Assembly: GCA_038528385.1 (NCBI GenBank)
Contig: JBCBET010000001.1
Location: forward strand, 496,001-560,000
Length of the DNA: 64,000 nucleotides
Direction: 5' to 3'
From: Shimia_B sp038528385
Lineage (GTDB): Bacteria; Pseudomonadota; Alphaproteobacteria; Rhodobacterales; Rhodobacteraceae
In this document: positions 40,128-49,009 of the stretch, piece by piece
How positions within the stretch are numbered: the stretch's first letter is position 1
Layout: each line of letters starts with the position of its first letter
Notes under the pieces: generated by a model
What the model saw: the letters and a program-made list of their open reading frames with translations, nothing else
Told to the model about the DNA's origin: nothing
The model's database searches: none
Position numbers and translations under genes: made by a program

Positions 40128-41405
40128 ATGACCCAGGACCAAGACGACAAAATCGCGCGCGCCGTCTCCAAGGCGGCAGGTATCCTCATCGTTGCGGGGC
40201 TGATCTTCGGTCTCGGTGCCTATGCGGGTCGGACGAATGCCTGGCCGCTGAGCGCGGTGCGCGACGCGGTGGGCATCGTCCGCTCGCTCATCCTCGAGGG
40301 CGAGGTCATCCCCGATGCCCGCCGCGCGCCCGCGCCCCAGGGCGCCTCGCGCGACCGCGTCACGGTCCATGACGCCGCCGCGTCCATGGGTGCGGGCCAT
40401 TACGCGCTGCTCGGCTGGGACGTGGCGGCGGGGCATTACGGCCTCTTTTTTCACGACGCGGCGGGCACGCTGCTGCACACGATCCCCATCGACGAAATGA
40501 CCTTCGAGCCCCGCGCCGAGCACAATTCCAACGCGCCGCACGCCATGCAGATGCTGCCCGACGGCTCGGTCCTCGTGAGCTTCGACTGGATCGGCACCGT
40601 AGCGCGGCTCGACGCCTGCGGCGTGCCGATCTGGCAGCGCGAGGGGTTCTACCACCATTCCTTCGAGCCCGCCGCCGATGGCGGCATCTGGACGTGGTGG
40701 GGCGAACTCACGGCCTACGGGCAGATCCAGGACATCCTGAAATTCGATCCCGAAACGGGCGAGGACATGGTGCGCCTCTCCTTCACCGAGGACGTGGTGA
40801 TGCGCGACGCGGCCTCCGCGCTCCTCTATTCCTTCCTGCCCGGCGCCCGGTTCACGCCCGACGACCGGGACCCCCGCGACATCTTTCACCCCAACGACGC
40901 CGAGGAGCTGATGCCGGAGATGGCCGCGGCCTTCCCCATGTTCGAGGCGGGCGATCTGATGCTCTCGATCCGCGAGCTCGACCTCGTGACGGTCATCGAC
41001 CCGGCCACGGGGGAGACGAAATGGTCCCAGCAGGGCCCGTGGCTCAAACAGCACGATCCCGATTTCCTCCCCGACGGGACGATCTCGGTCTACAACAACA
41101 GCCGCTTCCGCGCGAATTCCTCGATCATGGTGATCGACCCGGCGACGCGGGAGGTCACCAATCCCATCCCCGCGCTCGACGTGCCCTTCAAGAGCGCCTT
41201 TCGCGGCAAGCATCAGTACCTGCCCAACGGCAACATCCTCATCACCATCCCCGAACAGGGTCAGGTGCTCGAGGTCGCGCCGCCGGGCACGGTGGCGGTG
41301 GAATTCAACAACCCGGCCGCCCGCGAAGGCTTCAACGAGGATATCGTGAACGCGAAGTGGTATCCGCCCGGCTACTTCGAGACGCTCCCCGCCTGCGAGG
41401 GCTGA
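40128..41405 (+). CDS. Arylsulfotransferase (ASST)-like membrane-anchored beta-propeller protein
   Basis: 425 residues with an N-terminal membrane anchor (VSKAAGILIVAGLIFGLGAYAG) and a large periplasmic domain. Repeated strands with WSQQGPWLKQHDPDFLPDGTISVYNN, YLPNGNILITIPEQG and VLEVAPPGTVAVEF are typical of the arylsulfotransferase/bacterial ASST-like propeller. True ASST uses a catalytic histidine and PAPS-independent aryl sulfate donors; whether this one is catalytic cannot be told. It is divergent from the small membrane/sulfotransferase pair (193-nt gap with nothing distinctive) and 4 nt before the next gene. Confidence 0.72.
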   Translation: MTQDQDDKIARAVSKAAGILIVAGLIFGLGAYAGRTNAWPLSAVRDAVGIVRSLILEGEVIPDARRAPAPQGASRDRVTVHDAAASMGAGHYALLGWDVAAGHYGLFFHDAAGTLLHTIPIDEMTFEPRAEHNSNAPHAMQMLPDGSVLVSFDWIGTVARLDACGVPIWQREGFYHHSFEPAADGGIWTWWGELTAYGQIQDILKFDPETGEDMVRLSFTEDVVMRDAASALLYSFLPGARFTPDDRDPRDIFHPNDAEELMPEMAAAFPMFEAGDLMLSIRELDLVTVIDPATGETKWSQQGPWLKQHDPDFLPDGTISVYNNSRFRANSSIMVIDPATREVTNPIPALDVPFKSAFRGKHQYLPNGNILITIPEQGQVLEVAPPGTVAVEFNNPAAREGFNEDIVNAKWYPPGYFETLPACEG

Positions 41406-41409
41406 GACG

Positions 41410-42393
41410 GTGACGGGCTTCAACGTCGTCGTCATCGGGCAGCGGGGGCGGCTTTCCTACGAGGCCGCACTCTTCGTCATCTCGCTGCGCGCCTTCAGCC
41501 CCGGCTTTGAGGGCCGCCTCTTCGTGGGAGAGCCGCAGCCCGGCCCGCTCTGGCCCCAGGATCCGCGCATCGCCTCCGGCCCCGTCCGCGACCTCCTCGC
41601 GGAGCACGGCGCCGAAATCCTGCCCTTCGAGAGCGCGCATTTCGGCGCGGCCTACCCCAACGGGAACAAGATCGAGGTGCTCAAGGCCCTGCCCGAGGGC
41701 GAGCCCTTCGTCTTTTTCGACAGCGACACGCTCGTCACCGGCGAGCTCGCCGCCGTGCCCTTCGATTTCGACCGCCCCTCCGCCTCGCTCCGCCGCACCG
41801 GCACCTGGCCCGAGATCGAGCTTTACGGGCCGGGCTACACCGCCATCTGGAAATCGCTCTACGAGGCGTTCGGGCTCGATTTTCAAAGCTCGCTCGACCT
41901 GAGCCAGCCCGACGAATACTGGGCGCGCTACCTCTATTTCAACGCGGGCTATTTCTTCGGCCCCTGCCCGCGCCGCTTCGGTGCGCTCTTCACCGATTAC
42001 GCCACCGCCATCCGCGACGACCCGCCCGAGGCGCTCGTCTGCCAGAGCCTCGACCCCTGGCTCGACCAGATCGCGCTGCCGCTCGTGATCCATGCCCTGG
42101 GCGGCGGGCGCGACACGCTGCAAGCCGGCTACCTCGACGGGGAGACGACCTGCCACTACCGGCTCTTGCCCCTCCTTTACGCACGGGAGCCCGACCGCGT
42201 GGTGGCGGCCCTGGAAAGCATCACTGCGCCCAACAGGATCAAGAAGGTCCTGAAGGAGCACGAGGCCATGAAACGCATGATCTACCAGGGGCGCGGCGCG
42301 AAGGTCCGCGCGCTCTTCGATCAGGAGAACCTGCCCCGCAAGGAGCGCCAGATCCGCAACACGATCAAGCGCGAAGGCTTCTGGATGCGCTGA
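41410..42393 (+). CDS. GT-A-like glycosyltransferase family protein
   Basis: 327 residues starting at GTG 41410. VVVIGQRGRLSYEAALFVISLRAF looks like the N-terminal nucleotide-sugar strand, NGNKIEVLKALPEG precedes FVFFDSDTLVTGEL, where DSD is a DxD-type metal/nucleotide-sugar motif, and YLYFNAGYFFGPCP matches the acceptor-side NAG motif of GT-A enzymes. C-terminal helices are basic. I do not recognise a specific subfamily. It is 4 nt after the arylsulfotransferase-like gene, so the pair is probably one operon acting on the same glycan or glycolipid. Confidence 0.65.
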   Translation: MTGFNVVVIGQRGRLSYEAALFVISLRAFSPGFEGRLFVGEPQPGPLWPQDPRIASGPVRDLLAEHGAEILPFESAHFGAAYPNGNKIEVLKALPEGEPFVFFDSDTLVTGELAAVPFDFDRPSASLRRTGTWPEIELYGPGYTAIWKSLYEAFGLDFQSSLDLSQPDEYWARYLYFNAGYFFGPCPRRFGALFTDYATAIRDDPPEALVCQSLDPWLDQIALPLVIHALGGGRDTLQAGYLDGETTCHYRLLPLLYAREPDRVVAALESITAPNRIKKVLKEHEAMKRMIYQGRGAKVRALFDQENLPRKERQIRNTIKREGFWMR

Positions 42394-42807
42394 TCAATGC
42401 GCGAAGATCGCCTCTTCGTCGGCAAAGCCCTTGAGCTCGATCGGGTTGCCGGACGGATCCTCGAAAAACATCGTCCACTGCTCCCCGGCCTCGCCCTCGA
42501 AGCGCACCTGCGGCGCCAGGATGAAATCCATCTGCGCGGTCTCCAGCCTGTCGGCCACCGCGCGCCAGTCCGCGAGCCCCAGCACGACGCCGAAATGCGG
42601 CATGGGCACGAGCGCCTCGCCCACGCGCCCCGTGCGCGCGGTGGCGAGCGGCGGCCCGATATGGAGCGAAAGCTGGTGCCCGAAAAAGCTCACATCCACC
42701 CAGGTCTCCGTGCTGCGGCCCTCCTCGGCCCCCAGAAGGCCGCAATAAAAGCCCCGCGCGATGGAGAGGTCGTGGACATTGATCGCCAGATGGAACGGTG
42801 TGAGCAT
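42394..42807 (-). CDS. VOC superfamily protein (glyoxalase-like)
   Basis: 137 residues from ATG 42807 (MLTPFHLAINVHDLSIARGFY). The opening HLAINV has the first metal-ligand His position, the middle GHQLSLHIG the second, and FEDPSGNPIELKGF the closing Glu. Proteins with this ending are often called extradiol-dioxygenase-like, but the substrate is unknown. The frame extends far upstream over antisense of the next gene, which I reject. It converges with the GT-like gene with no gap. Confidence 0.82.
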   Translation of the reverse strand: MLTPFHLAINVHDLSIARGFYCGLLGAEEGRSTETWVDVSFFGHQLSLHIGPPLATARTGRVGEALVPMPHFGVVLGLADWRAVADRLETAQMDFILAPQVRFEGEAGEQWTMFFEDPSGNPIELKGFADEEAIFAH

Positions 42808-43008
42808 GGACCCTCGCTTTCCCGGGCTCCCTAGCAGCGCCGCGGCGGCGCGCCAATCCAACGCGCGACATGCAGGCGAGGCGTTCCGGCGTTTTCCGCC
42901 GCGCGCGCTGCCGCGTTCTTCCCAATCCCCCCGCACTCGGCTAGCGTGCGCGCACGGCGACGGGGGCATGGGTCTCCGATCACACCCGCTCGGGAGGCAG
43001 TGAAGCGC

Positions 43009-45354
43009 GTGGCCAAAGCGCCTGAATTCGCAGTCCATTTTTCCGTTGAAGGGATCGCGCTCGATCAGTGGACGCAGCTGGGGTGGTATCGACTCGGGGA
43101 GGCCTCCTTCGCGAGGTCCGACTTCGGCGACGCGCTGGCGGCCCTGCGCCGCGCGGGCGAGGCCGCCGCCGCGGAGATGGGCGAGGTGTTCGCCACGAAA
43201 CTCGTGCTGCCCAACGACCAGCTCAAATTCCTGACGCTGGAGGATGGCGCGCAGGACAGGGAGAGCGTGGCGCAGGCGCTGGAGGGGGCAACGCCCTACC
43301 CGCTCTCGGAGCTGCGGTTCGACTGGCGCACCGATGGTGAGACCACGCGCGTGGCCGCCGTAGCGCATGAGACATTGGAGGAGGCGGAGGCCTTCGCGCG
43401 GGAGCACGGCCTCGCGCCCGTGGCCTTCGTTGCGCTGCCGGAGGAGGGCTGGTCGGACTGCGAGGCCTTTTTCGGCGCGGCGCGGGATCCGGGGCCCACA
43501 CCGCCCGCGCGGGACCCCGATCCCTACCGGCGCACGTCGGAGCCGCCCGAGCCCGCGCGGAGCAAAGCCGCCGCTCCCGCAGAGACGGAGGAGAGCACCA
43601 CCCCGCCGCCGGAGACCCGCGCGGCGGAGGCGCCCCCGAGCTTCCAGACCACGCGCCGGGACCTTTCGGAGGCGGCGTCCGGGACCGCGAAGGGCGCGCG
43701 CGCGGGGACGGCGCTGCCGCTCACGCCCGACATGGCGCTCCGAGCCGAGCCGCGCGCGCCCCGCATTTCCCCGGCGTCCACAGAGTCCCCGGCGATGCCC
43801 ACGCCCACGCGCGCCAAGAAGGAGATACCGGAGGCCGCGGCGCTGGCCTCATCGCTCCGCGCGGCGGACGAGAGCAGCCCGCCGCCCCCGCGGAAGACGG
43901 CGCCAGCGGCCCCGAAGCGCATGGCGACCGCCCCCAAGACCCCCGACCCGGGCGCGGAGACGCTCGTGGCGGAGCGGGGACGCTCGCGCCATCTGGGCCT
44001 CGTGCTGACGGTGCTTCTCATCCTCGCGCTCCTCGCGGTGGGCGCCCTGGCCGCCGTTGACCGCGAGGCGCTTTCGAGGTGGTTCGAGCCCGCCGCGCCC
44101 GAGAGGATCGAGGAGGCCGTTGCGGAGGCCGTCATCGCGCGCGAGCTTGAGCCAGAGCCGGAGCCGGAGCCGGAGCCCGAAGCCATCGTCACCGCGCCCG
44201 CCGGACCCGTTCCCCCGGCAAAGGCGGTAACGCCCGTGACCCTCGAGGGGCCCGACGAGGCTGGGCTCGCACGCGCCGCGCCCATCGACCTCGCCCTCAT
44301 CGCGCCCGCACCGCTCGTGGAACCGGAGCCGTCGGCGGCGCCCCCGCCCGCGGCCCTGCCGGACCCGCTGCCCGATCGCGAGGTGCTGGACATCGAAACC
44401 GCGCCCGAGGATGACGCGGTGCCCCTCACGGGCCCCGAACTCGAACGCTTCTACGCCGAGACGGGCATCTGGCCCGAGGCGCCGGAGCCCTCGACCGCGC
44501 CCACCGCCACCCGGCTCGATACCTTCTACGTCACCTCGATCGACCGCCGGATCGCGAATTCGGATGCCGTGGCGCTGCCCGCGCTTTCGGGCGACCGCGC
44601 CGACACGCGACCCGCCTCGCAAGCGGTTCCTCCGCCGCCGGGTCTGCGCTTCCGGGTGGATGAACGCGGGCTCCTGATCGCCACGGAGGAGGGCGCGGTC
44701 TCGCCCCAGGGCTTCACCGTCTTCGCGGGGCGGCCGCCCGTGACGGCGCCCCTGCGCGTGCCGGGCGTGGCGGATGACACCGCCGCGCGGCTGGCCCTCG
44801 CGGGCGTCCGCCCCCGGCTCCGGCCCGGGACGCTGGCCGAAACCGCCGAGCGCAGCCAATTCGGTGGCCGCACCCGACAGGAGATCGCCGGGCTCCGCCC
44901 GCGCCTGCGCCCGGAAACGGCGAAGGCAGCTGCGGAAGTGGCCGTGCCTGACGCGCCGCCCTCGGACCTCGCGGTGGCGCAATCCCTGCGCCCGGAGCCG
45001 CGCCCACGCAACATCGCGGCCCTTGTGGAGCAGGCGCGGGCCTCCCAGCCCACCCAGGTGGCCGTGGCGGCCCCGGCAGTGCCCCGCGCCACGCGGCCCT
45101 CGGGCACGACGCGTGCCTCCGTGGCGCGGGCCGCCACCACGGAGAGCGCCATCAACCTGCGCCGGGTGAACCTCATCGGCGTCTACGGCACGCCCGCCAA
45201 CCGCAGCGCGCTCGTGCGGCTCGCCAACGGACGCTTCGTGAAGGTGCAGGTGGGCGACAGGATGGATGGCGGTCGCGTCTCCGCCATCGGCGAAAGCGCG
45301 ATCCGCTACGTAAAAGGCGGGCGCAACATCACGCTCGAGATCCCCACTGGATGA
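43009..45354 (+). CDS. Large Pro/Ala-rich membrane protein with PilM/GspL-like N-terminus and PilP/GspC-like C-terminus
   Basis: 781 residues from GTG 43009, with GGGAGG 9 nt upstream (a GTG at 43000 is too close to it). Residues about 1-145 form a folded domain: KLVLPNDQLKFLTLED, ALEGATPYPLSELRFDW and a VAAVAHETLEEAEAF segment resemble the actin-like PilM/GspL cytoplasmic domain. A disordered Pro/Ala/Arg linker follows, one transmembrane helix at about 328-348 (GLVLTVLLILALLAVGAL), a long acidic-then-proline-rich periplasmic region with EPEPEPEPE, and a C-terminal domain (714-781) INLIGVYG-like NLIGVYGTPANRSALVRL and GRFVKVQVGDRMDGGRVSAI, the PilP/GspC homology-region pattern. No other pilus or type II secretion genes are in the window. 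Domain calls are by eye. Confidence 0.6.
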   Translation: MAKAPEFAVHFSVEGIALDQWTQLGWYRLGEASFARSDFGDALAALRRAGEAAAAEMGEVFATKLVLPNDQLKFLTLEDGAQDRESVAQALEGATPYPLSELRFDWRTDGETTRVAAVAHETLEEAEAFAREHGLAPVAFVALPEEGWSDCEAFFGAARDPGPTPPARDPDPYRRTSEPPEPARSKAAAPAETEESTTPPPETRAAEAPPSFQTTRRDLSEAASGTAKGARAGTALPLTPDMALRAEPRAPRISPASTESPAMPTPTRAKKEIPEAAALASSLRAADESSPPPPRKTAPAAPKRMATAPKTPDPGAETLVAERGRSRHLGLVLTVLLILALLAVGALAAVDREALSRWFEPAAPERIEEAVAEAVIARELEPEPEPEPEPEAIVTAPAGPVPPAKAVTPVTLEGPDEAGLARAAPIDLALIAPAPLVEPEPSAAPPPAALPDPLPDREVLDIETAPEDDAVPLTGPELERFYAETGIWPEAPEPSTAPTATRLDTFYVTSIDRRIANSDAVALPALSGDRADTRPASQAVPPPPGLRFRVDERGLLIATEEGAVSPQGFTVFAGRPPVTAPLRVPGVADDTAARLALAGVRPRLRPGTLAETAERSQFGGRTRQEIAGLRPRLRPETAKAAAEVAVPDAPPSDLAVAQSLRPEPRPRNIAALVEQARASQPTQVAVAAPAVPRATRPSGTTRASVARAATTESAINLRRVNLIGVYGTPANRSALVRLANGRFVKVQVGDRMDGGRVSAIGESAIRYVKGGRNITLEIPTG

Positions 45355-45464
45355 ACAGGCGGGGTAAGCTGGCGGGATGAGCCTGCGGCCCCCGTCGCGC
45401 ACCGAATGCCGCACCGCGCGGCCCGGCGGGTGAGGCCCCGGATCAGGTCCGGGGCGCCCGCGCC

Positions 45465-46562
45465 CTAGGCGGCGTCGTCGTAATCCCCGTTGGCCATCTC
45501 CTCGGCCTCGATCGATTCGAAGAGCGCCTTGAAATTGCCCTCGCCGAAGCCGTCATCGCCCTTCCGCTGGATGAATTCGAAGAAGATCGGCCCGATCACG
45601 GTCTTCGAGAAGATCTGCAGCAGGATCTTCGTTTCGCCGCCGTCGACCACTCCTTCCCCGTCGATGAGGATGCCGTGGCGCTTCATGCGGTCGATGGGCT
45701 CCGCGTGGCCCTGCACGCGGTCATGGGACAGCTCGTAATAGGTGTCCGGCGGGCCGGGCATGAAGGCCACGCCCTTCGCCGCGATGGCGTCGGTGGCCGC
45801 ATAGATGTCCCGCGCCCCCACGGCGATGTGCTGGATGCCCTCGCCGTTGTATTTCTTGAGGTAGTTCACGATCTGCCCGGTCTCCCCGCGATCCTCGTTG
45901 ATGGGGATGCGGATGCGCCCGCAGGGCGAGGTGAGCGCCCGCGACAGGAGGCCGGTATACTTCCCCTCGATGTCGAAGAACCGGATTTCGCGGAAATTGA
46001 AGAGGTCCCCGTAGAAGCGGAACCAGGTGTCCATGTTGCCCTTGAAGACATTGTGCGTGAGGTGGTCGAGATAGTGGAACCCCACGCCCTCGGGATGGGC
46101 CTTGGCGACCCAGTCGAATTCCGCGTTGTAGGGGTTTTCGTCGTAGTAGCGATCGGTGAAGTAGATCAGCGATCCGCCGATCCCCTTGATGGCGGGCCAG
46201 TCCACCGTCTTGCCCGGGCCGTCATAGGGCTCCGCGCCGTTGGCGACGGCATGGGCGAAGGCGTGGTCCGCATCCACCACGCGCCAGGCCATGGAGGGCG
46301 CGCAGGGGCCGTGATCCTCGATGAAGGCGGCCGCATGGGTGCCCGGCTCGGCGTTCAGGACGTAGGTGATGTCGCCCTGCTGCCAGAGCTCCACGGCCTT
46401 CGATTTATGCGTGGCGGTGTGGGTGTAGCCCATGGCGCGGAACGTCTCGCGCAGCTTTTCGGGCTCGGGATGGGCGAATTCCACGAATTCGAACCCGTCC
46501 GTGCCTGCGGGATTGTCCTCGGTGATGGTGGCGCGGGGCGCGTCGTGCGGGAAGGGACCCAT
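45465..46562 (-). CDS. hpd: 4-hydroxyphenylpyruvate dioxygenase
   Basis: Non-haem Fe(II) dioxygenase converting 4-hydroxyphenylpyruvate to homogentisate in tyrosine degradation. 365 residues from ATG 46562 with GGAGCACAGC before it. Two VOC-type halves: the first contains GFEFVEFAHPEPEKL, the second VGFHYLDHLTHNVFKGNM, where the DH dyad supplies an iron ligand, followed by EGIQHIAVGARDIYAATDA (second His) and the C-terminal FFEFIQRKGDDGFGEGN (Glu ligand). It stands alone here; other homogentisate genes are not in the window. It is divergent from an Lrp-type regulator. Confidence 0.95.
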   Translation of the reverse strand: MGPFPHDAPRATITEDNPAGTDGFEFVEFAHPEPEKLRETFRAMGYTHTATHKSKAVELWQQGDITYVLNAEPGTHAAAFIEDHGPCAPSMAWRVVDADHAFAHAVANGAEPYDGPGKTVDWPAIKGIGGSLIYFTDRYYDENPYNAEFDWVAKAHPEGVGFHYLDHLTHNVFKGNMDTWFRFYGDLFNFREIRFFDIEGKYTGLLSRALTSPCGRIRIPINEDRGETGQIVNYLKKYNGEGIQHIAVGARDIYAATDAIAAKGVAFMPGPPDTYYELSHDRVQGHAEPIDRMKRHGILIDGEGVVDGGETKILLQIFSKTVIGPIFFEFIQRKGDDGFGEGNFKALFESIEAEEMANGDYDDAA

Positions 46563-46633
46563 GCTGTGCTCCTATAGTTGATGAAGATATGCGCGCATGT
46601 CGCCGCAGCATCCGCGCAAAAGCGGGCCCGCGC

Positions 46634-46657
46634 GCAGAAATTTCACAGAAATTTTGC
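46634..46657. promoter_or_regulatory. AT-rich inverted repeat between hpd and the Lrp-type gene
   Basis: GCAGAAATTTC, then AC, then AGAAATTTTGC: an imperfect inverted repeat with arms GCA-AAATTTC and GAAATTT-TGC, also readable as a direct repeat of AGAAATTT. It is the only AT-rich patch in the 126-nt divergent spacer. Lrp/AsnC regulators are known to bind AT-rich dyads near their own and divergent genes, so it is a plausible operator for both. Confidence 0.45.
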
Positions 46658-46688
46658 AATCACCGGGCCAGGTATGCAGAGTTTCACC

Positions 46689-47150
46689 ATGACCGACCTT
46701 GATCCCACAGATATCCGGCTCCTGGCCGCGCTCCAGCGCGACGCGCAGCTCACCACGCAGGAGCTCGGCGACGGGCTCGGGCTGTCGGCCTCCCAGACCG
46801 GGCGGCGACGGCAGCGGCTGGAGGCGGCGGGCTATATCCGGCACTACACCGCACGGCTCGTGCCTGCGAAGCTCGGGCTCGACGTGCAGGCCTTCGTGCA
46901 GGTCCAGATGGCGAGCCAGGTGCCCGCCCATGCAGCCGATTTCCTGCGCACCGTCCGCGCCCGGCCCGAGATCATCAGCGCCTGGACCCTCACCGGCGAA
47001 GCGGACTACCTTCTGCGGGTGTTCACGCCCGACCTCGCCCGGCTCAACCTGCTCATTCATGAGGTAATCCTGCCCATGCATGCCGTCGCGCGGGTGCAGA
47101 GCCAGATCGTCATGGACCAGCCCAAGGCCGATACGGGGCTGCCGCTGTGA
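46689..47150 (+). CDS. Lrp/AsnC family transcriptional regulator
   Basis: 153 residues from ATG 46689 (MTDLDPTDIRLLAALQRD). The N-terminal helix-turn-helix is at about 20-60 (LTTQELGDGLGLSASQTGRRRQRLEAAG) and a C-terminal RAM/effector-binding domain follows (GLDVQAFVQVQM... AWTLTGEADYLLRVF). A second ATG at 46674 is possible. It is divergent from hpd and its stop overlaps the start of the antiporter gene (GTGA). Regulation of hpd in response to an aromatic amino acid is inferred from position only. Confidence 0.88.
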   Translation: MTDLDPTDIRLLAALQRDAQLTTQELGDGLGLSASQTGRRRQRLEAAGYIRHYTARLVPAKLGLDVQAFVQVQMASQVPAHAADFLRTVRARPEIISAWTLTGEADYLLRVFTPDLARLNLLIHEVILPMHAVARVQSQIVMDQPKADTGLPL

Positions 47151-49009
47151 GCGAGTTTCTGCTGCAGGCCTCGCTTTATCTCGGTGCCGGGCTCGTGGCG
47201 GTGCCGCTGGCCATGCGCTTCGGGCTCGGTTCGGTGCTGGGCTACCTGGTGGCGGGGCTCTGCATCGGGCCGGCGCTCGGCCTCGTGAGCGATATCGACG
47301 ACATCCAGCATTTCGCGGAATTCGGCGTGGTCATGATGCTCTTCATCATCGGGCTCGAGCTCGATCCGAAGACGCTCTGGACCATGCGCACGCGGCTCGT
47401 GGGGCTCGGGGGCCTGCAGATCGGGGTCTCATGCGGGCTCATCACCGCGAGCGCGCTCGCGCTGGGCTTCGCCTGGCAGACCGCGCTCGCCATCGGGCTG
47501 ATCTTCGCGCTCTCCTCCACCGCGATCGTGCTCCAGACGCTCACCGAAAAGGGGCTCATCGCCACGGCGGGCGGGCGTTCGGCCTTCTCGGTGCTCCTCG
47601 CCCAGGACATCGCCGTCATCCCGTTCCTCGCGCTCCTGCCGCTCTTGGCGGTGGTGCCGGACGTCATCGGCGCGCCGGACGGCTCGATCTCGCGCACGGG
47701 CGGGACCGGGGCCGCCGATACGCACAGCGCCGTCTACCTCCTCGACGGGCTGCCGGGCTGGGGCGTGACGCTGGCCACGCTGGGCGCGGTGGCGGGCATC
47801 GCGCTGGTGGGGCGCTACCTCACGGGGCCGCTCTACCACCTCATCGCGCGGACGCGGCTGCGCGAGCTCAACACCGCCTTCGCGCTCTTCATCGTTGTCT
47901 CCATCGCGGTACTGATGAACATGGTGGGGCTGTCGCCGGCGCTCGGCGCCTTCCTCGCGGGGGTGGTGCTGGCCTCCTCGGAGTTCCGTCACGAGCTCGA
48001 AAGCGCCGTCGAGCCCTTCAAGGGGCTTCTCCTCGGGCTTTTCTTCATCACCGTGGGGGCGGGCGTCGATCTGGGCCTTCTTGCCACCGACCCGCTCGTG
48101 ATCGTGGGGGCCACGCTCGGCCTCATCGCGCTCAAGGGCGCGGTGCTCTACGTGCTGGGCTGGGCCTTCGGGCTGCGCGGCCGGGCCCATGCGCTCTTCA
48201 CGCTCTCCCTCGCGCAGGCCGGGGAGTTCGGTTTCGTGCTCATCGCCTTCGCGGAGCAGACGCGCGTCCTGCCCGACCGTCTCTCGCAGATCCTGCTTCT
48301 CATCGTGGCGCTCTCGATGCTCATGACGCCGCTCCTCTTCATCGCCTACGAGCGGCTCTCCCACCGGCTGGGCGATCTGGAGCATCCCGAGCCCGACGAC
48401 ATCGATGCCGAGGGCAAGATCATTATCGCGGGGGTGGGCCGCTTCGGCCAGATCGTCAACCGCATGGTGCAGTCCGCGGGCCTCACCGCCACCGTGCTCG
48501 ACACCAATCTGGAGACGATCCAGCTCATGCGCGCGCTGGGCTTCAAGGGGTATTACGGCGATCCCACCAATCCCGACCTTCTCGAGGCGGCGGGCCTCAA
48601 GGAGGCCAAGGTCCTCGTCGTGGCCGTCGATGACGATGACGCGGCCAGGACGCTGGTGAGCTATGCCCGGCGCGTGCGCCCGGACCTCCATATCATCTCT
48701 CGCGCGCGCGACCGGGTGCACACCTACGAGCTCGTCCAGGCCGGCGCCTCCCAAACCGTGCGGGAGACCTTCGACAGCTCGCTCCGCGCAGGGCGCTACG
48801 TGCTGCAGGCCATGGATGTCTCCGAATTCGACGCCTACGAGCACGAAAAGACGTTCTACCGCCACGATCGCCACGTCCTGTCGGAGCTCGCCGAGCTCTG
48901 GAAACCGGACGTGCCGCTCTCGCAGAACAAGGCCTACATCACCCGCGCCAAGGAGCTCGAGCGGGAGATCGACACCCAGATCGTCGCCGCCGCGGAAAAG
49001 GAGCACTAG
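47147..49009 (+). CDS. CPA2-family monovalent cation:proton antiporter (KefB/KefC-like) with RCK domain
   Basis: 620 residues starting at GTG 47147. Residues about 1-385 contain some 12-13 transmembrane helices with the CPA2 features YLVAGLCIGPALGLV, GVVMMLFIIGLELDP, SSTAIVLQTL and LSPALGAFLAGVVLASSEFRHELESAVEPFKGLLLGLFF. Residues about 405-520 are an RCK/TrkA-N domain with the Rossmann motif IIIAGVGRFGQIVNRMV. Kef systems are glutathione-gated K+ efflux antiporters; gating here is unknown. It is coupled to the Lrp-type gene and overlaps the convergent cobT end by 4 nt. Confidence 0.9.
   Translation: MSEFLLQASLYLGAGLVAVPLAMRFGLGSVLGYLVAGLCIGPALGLVSDIDDIQHFAEFGVVMMLFIIGLELDPKTLWTMRTRLVGLGGLQIGVSCGLITASALALGFAWQTALAIGLIFALSSTAIVLQTLTEKGLIATAGGRSAFSVLLAQDIAVIPFLALLPLLAVVPDVIGAPDGSISRTGGTGAADTHSAVYLLDGLPGWGVTLATLGAVAGIALVGRYLTGPLYHLIARTRLRELNTAFALFIVVSIAVLMNMVGLSPALGAFLAGVVLASSEFRHELESAVEPFKGLLLGLFFITVGAGVDLGLLATDPLVIVGATLGLIALKGAVLYVLGWAFGLRGRAHALFTLSLAQAGEFGFVLIAFAEQTRVLPDRLSQILLLIVALSMLMTPLLFIAYERLSHRLGDLEHPEPDDIDAEGKIIIAGVGRFGQIVNRMVQSAGLTATVLDTNLETIQLMRALGFKGYYGDPTNPDLLEAAGLKEAKVLVVAVDDDDAARTLVSYARRVRPDLHIISRARDRVHTYELVQAGASQTVRETFDSSLRAGRYVLQAMDVSEFDAYEHEKTFYRHDRHVLSELAELWKPDVPLSQNKAYITRAKELEREIDTQIVAAAEKEH

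Noticed and set aside
38323..42393. Mobile element or genomic island at tRNA-Tyr
   Set aside because: No integrase, transposase or relaxase gene is present and base composition matches the flanks, so a present-day island is not supported; only the tRNA duplication is reported.
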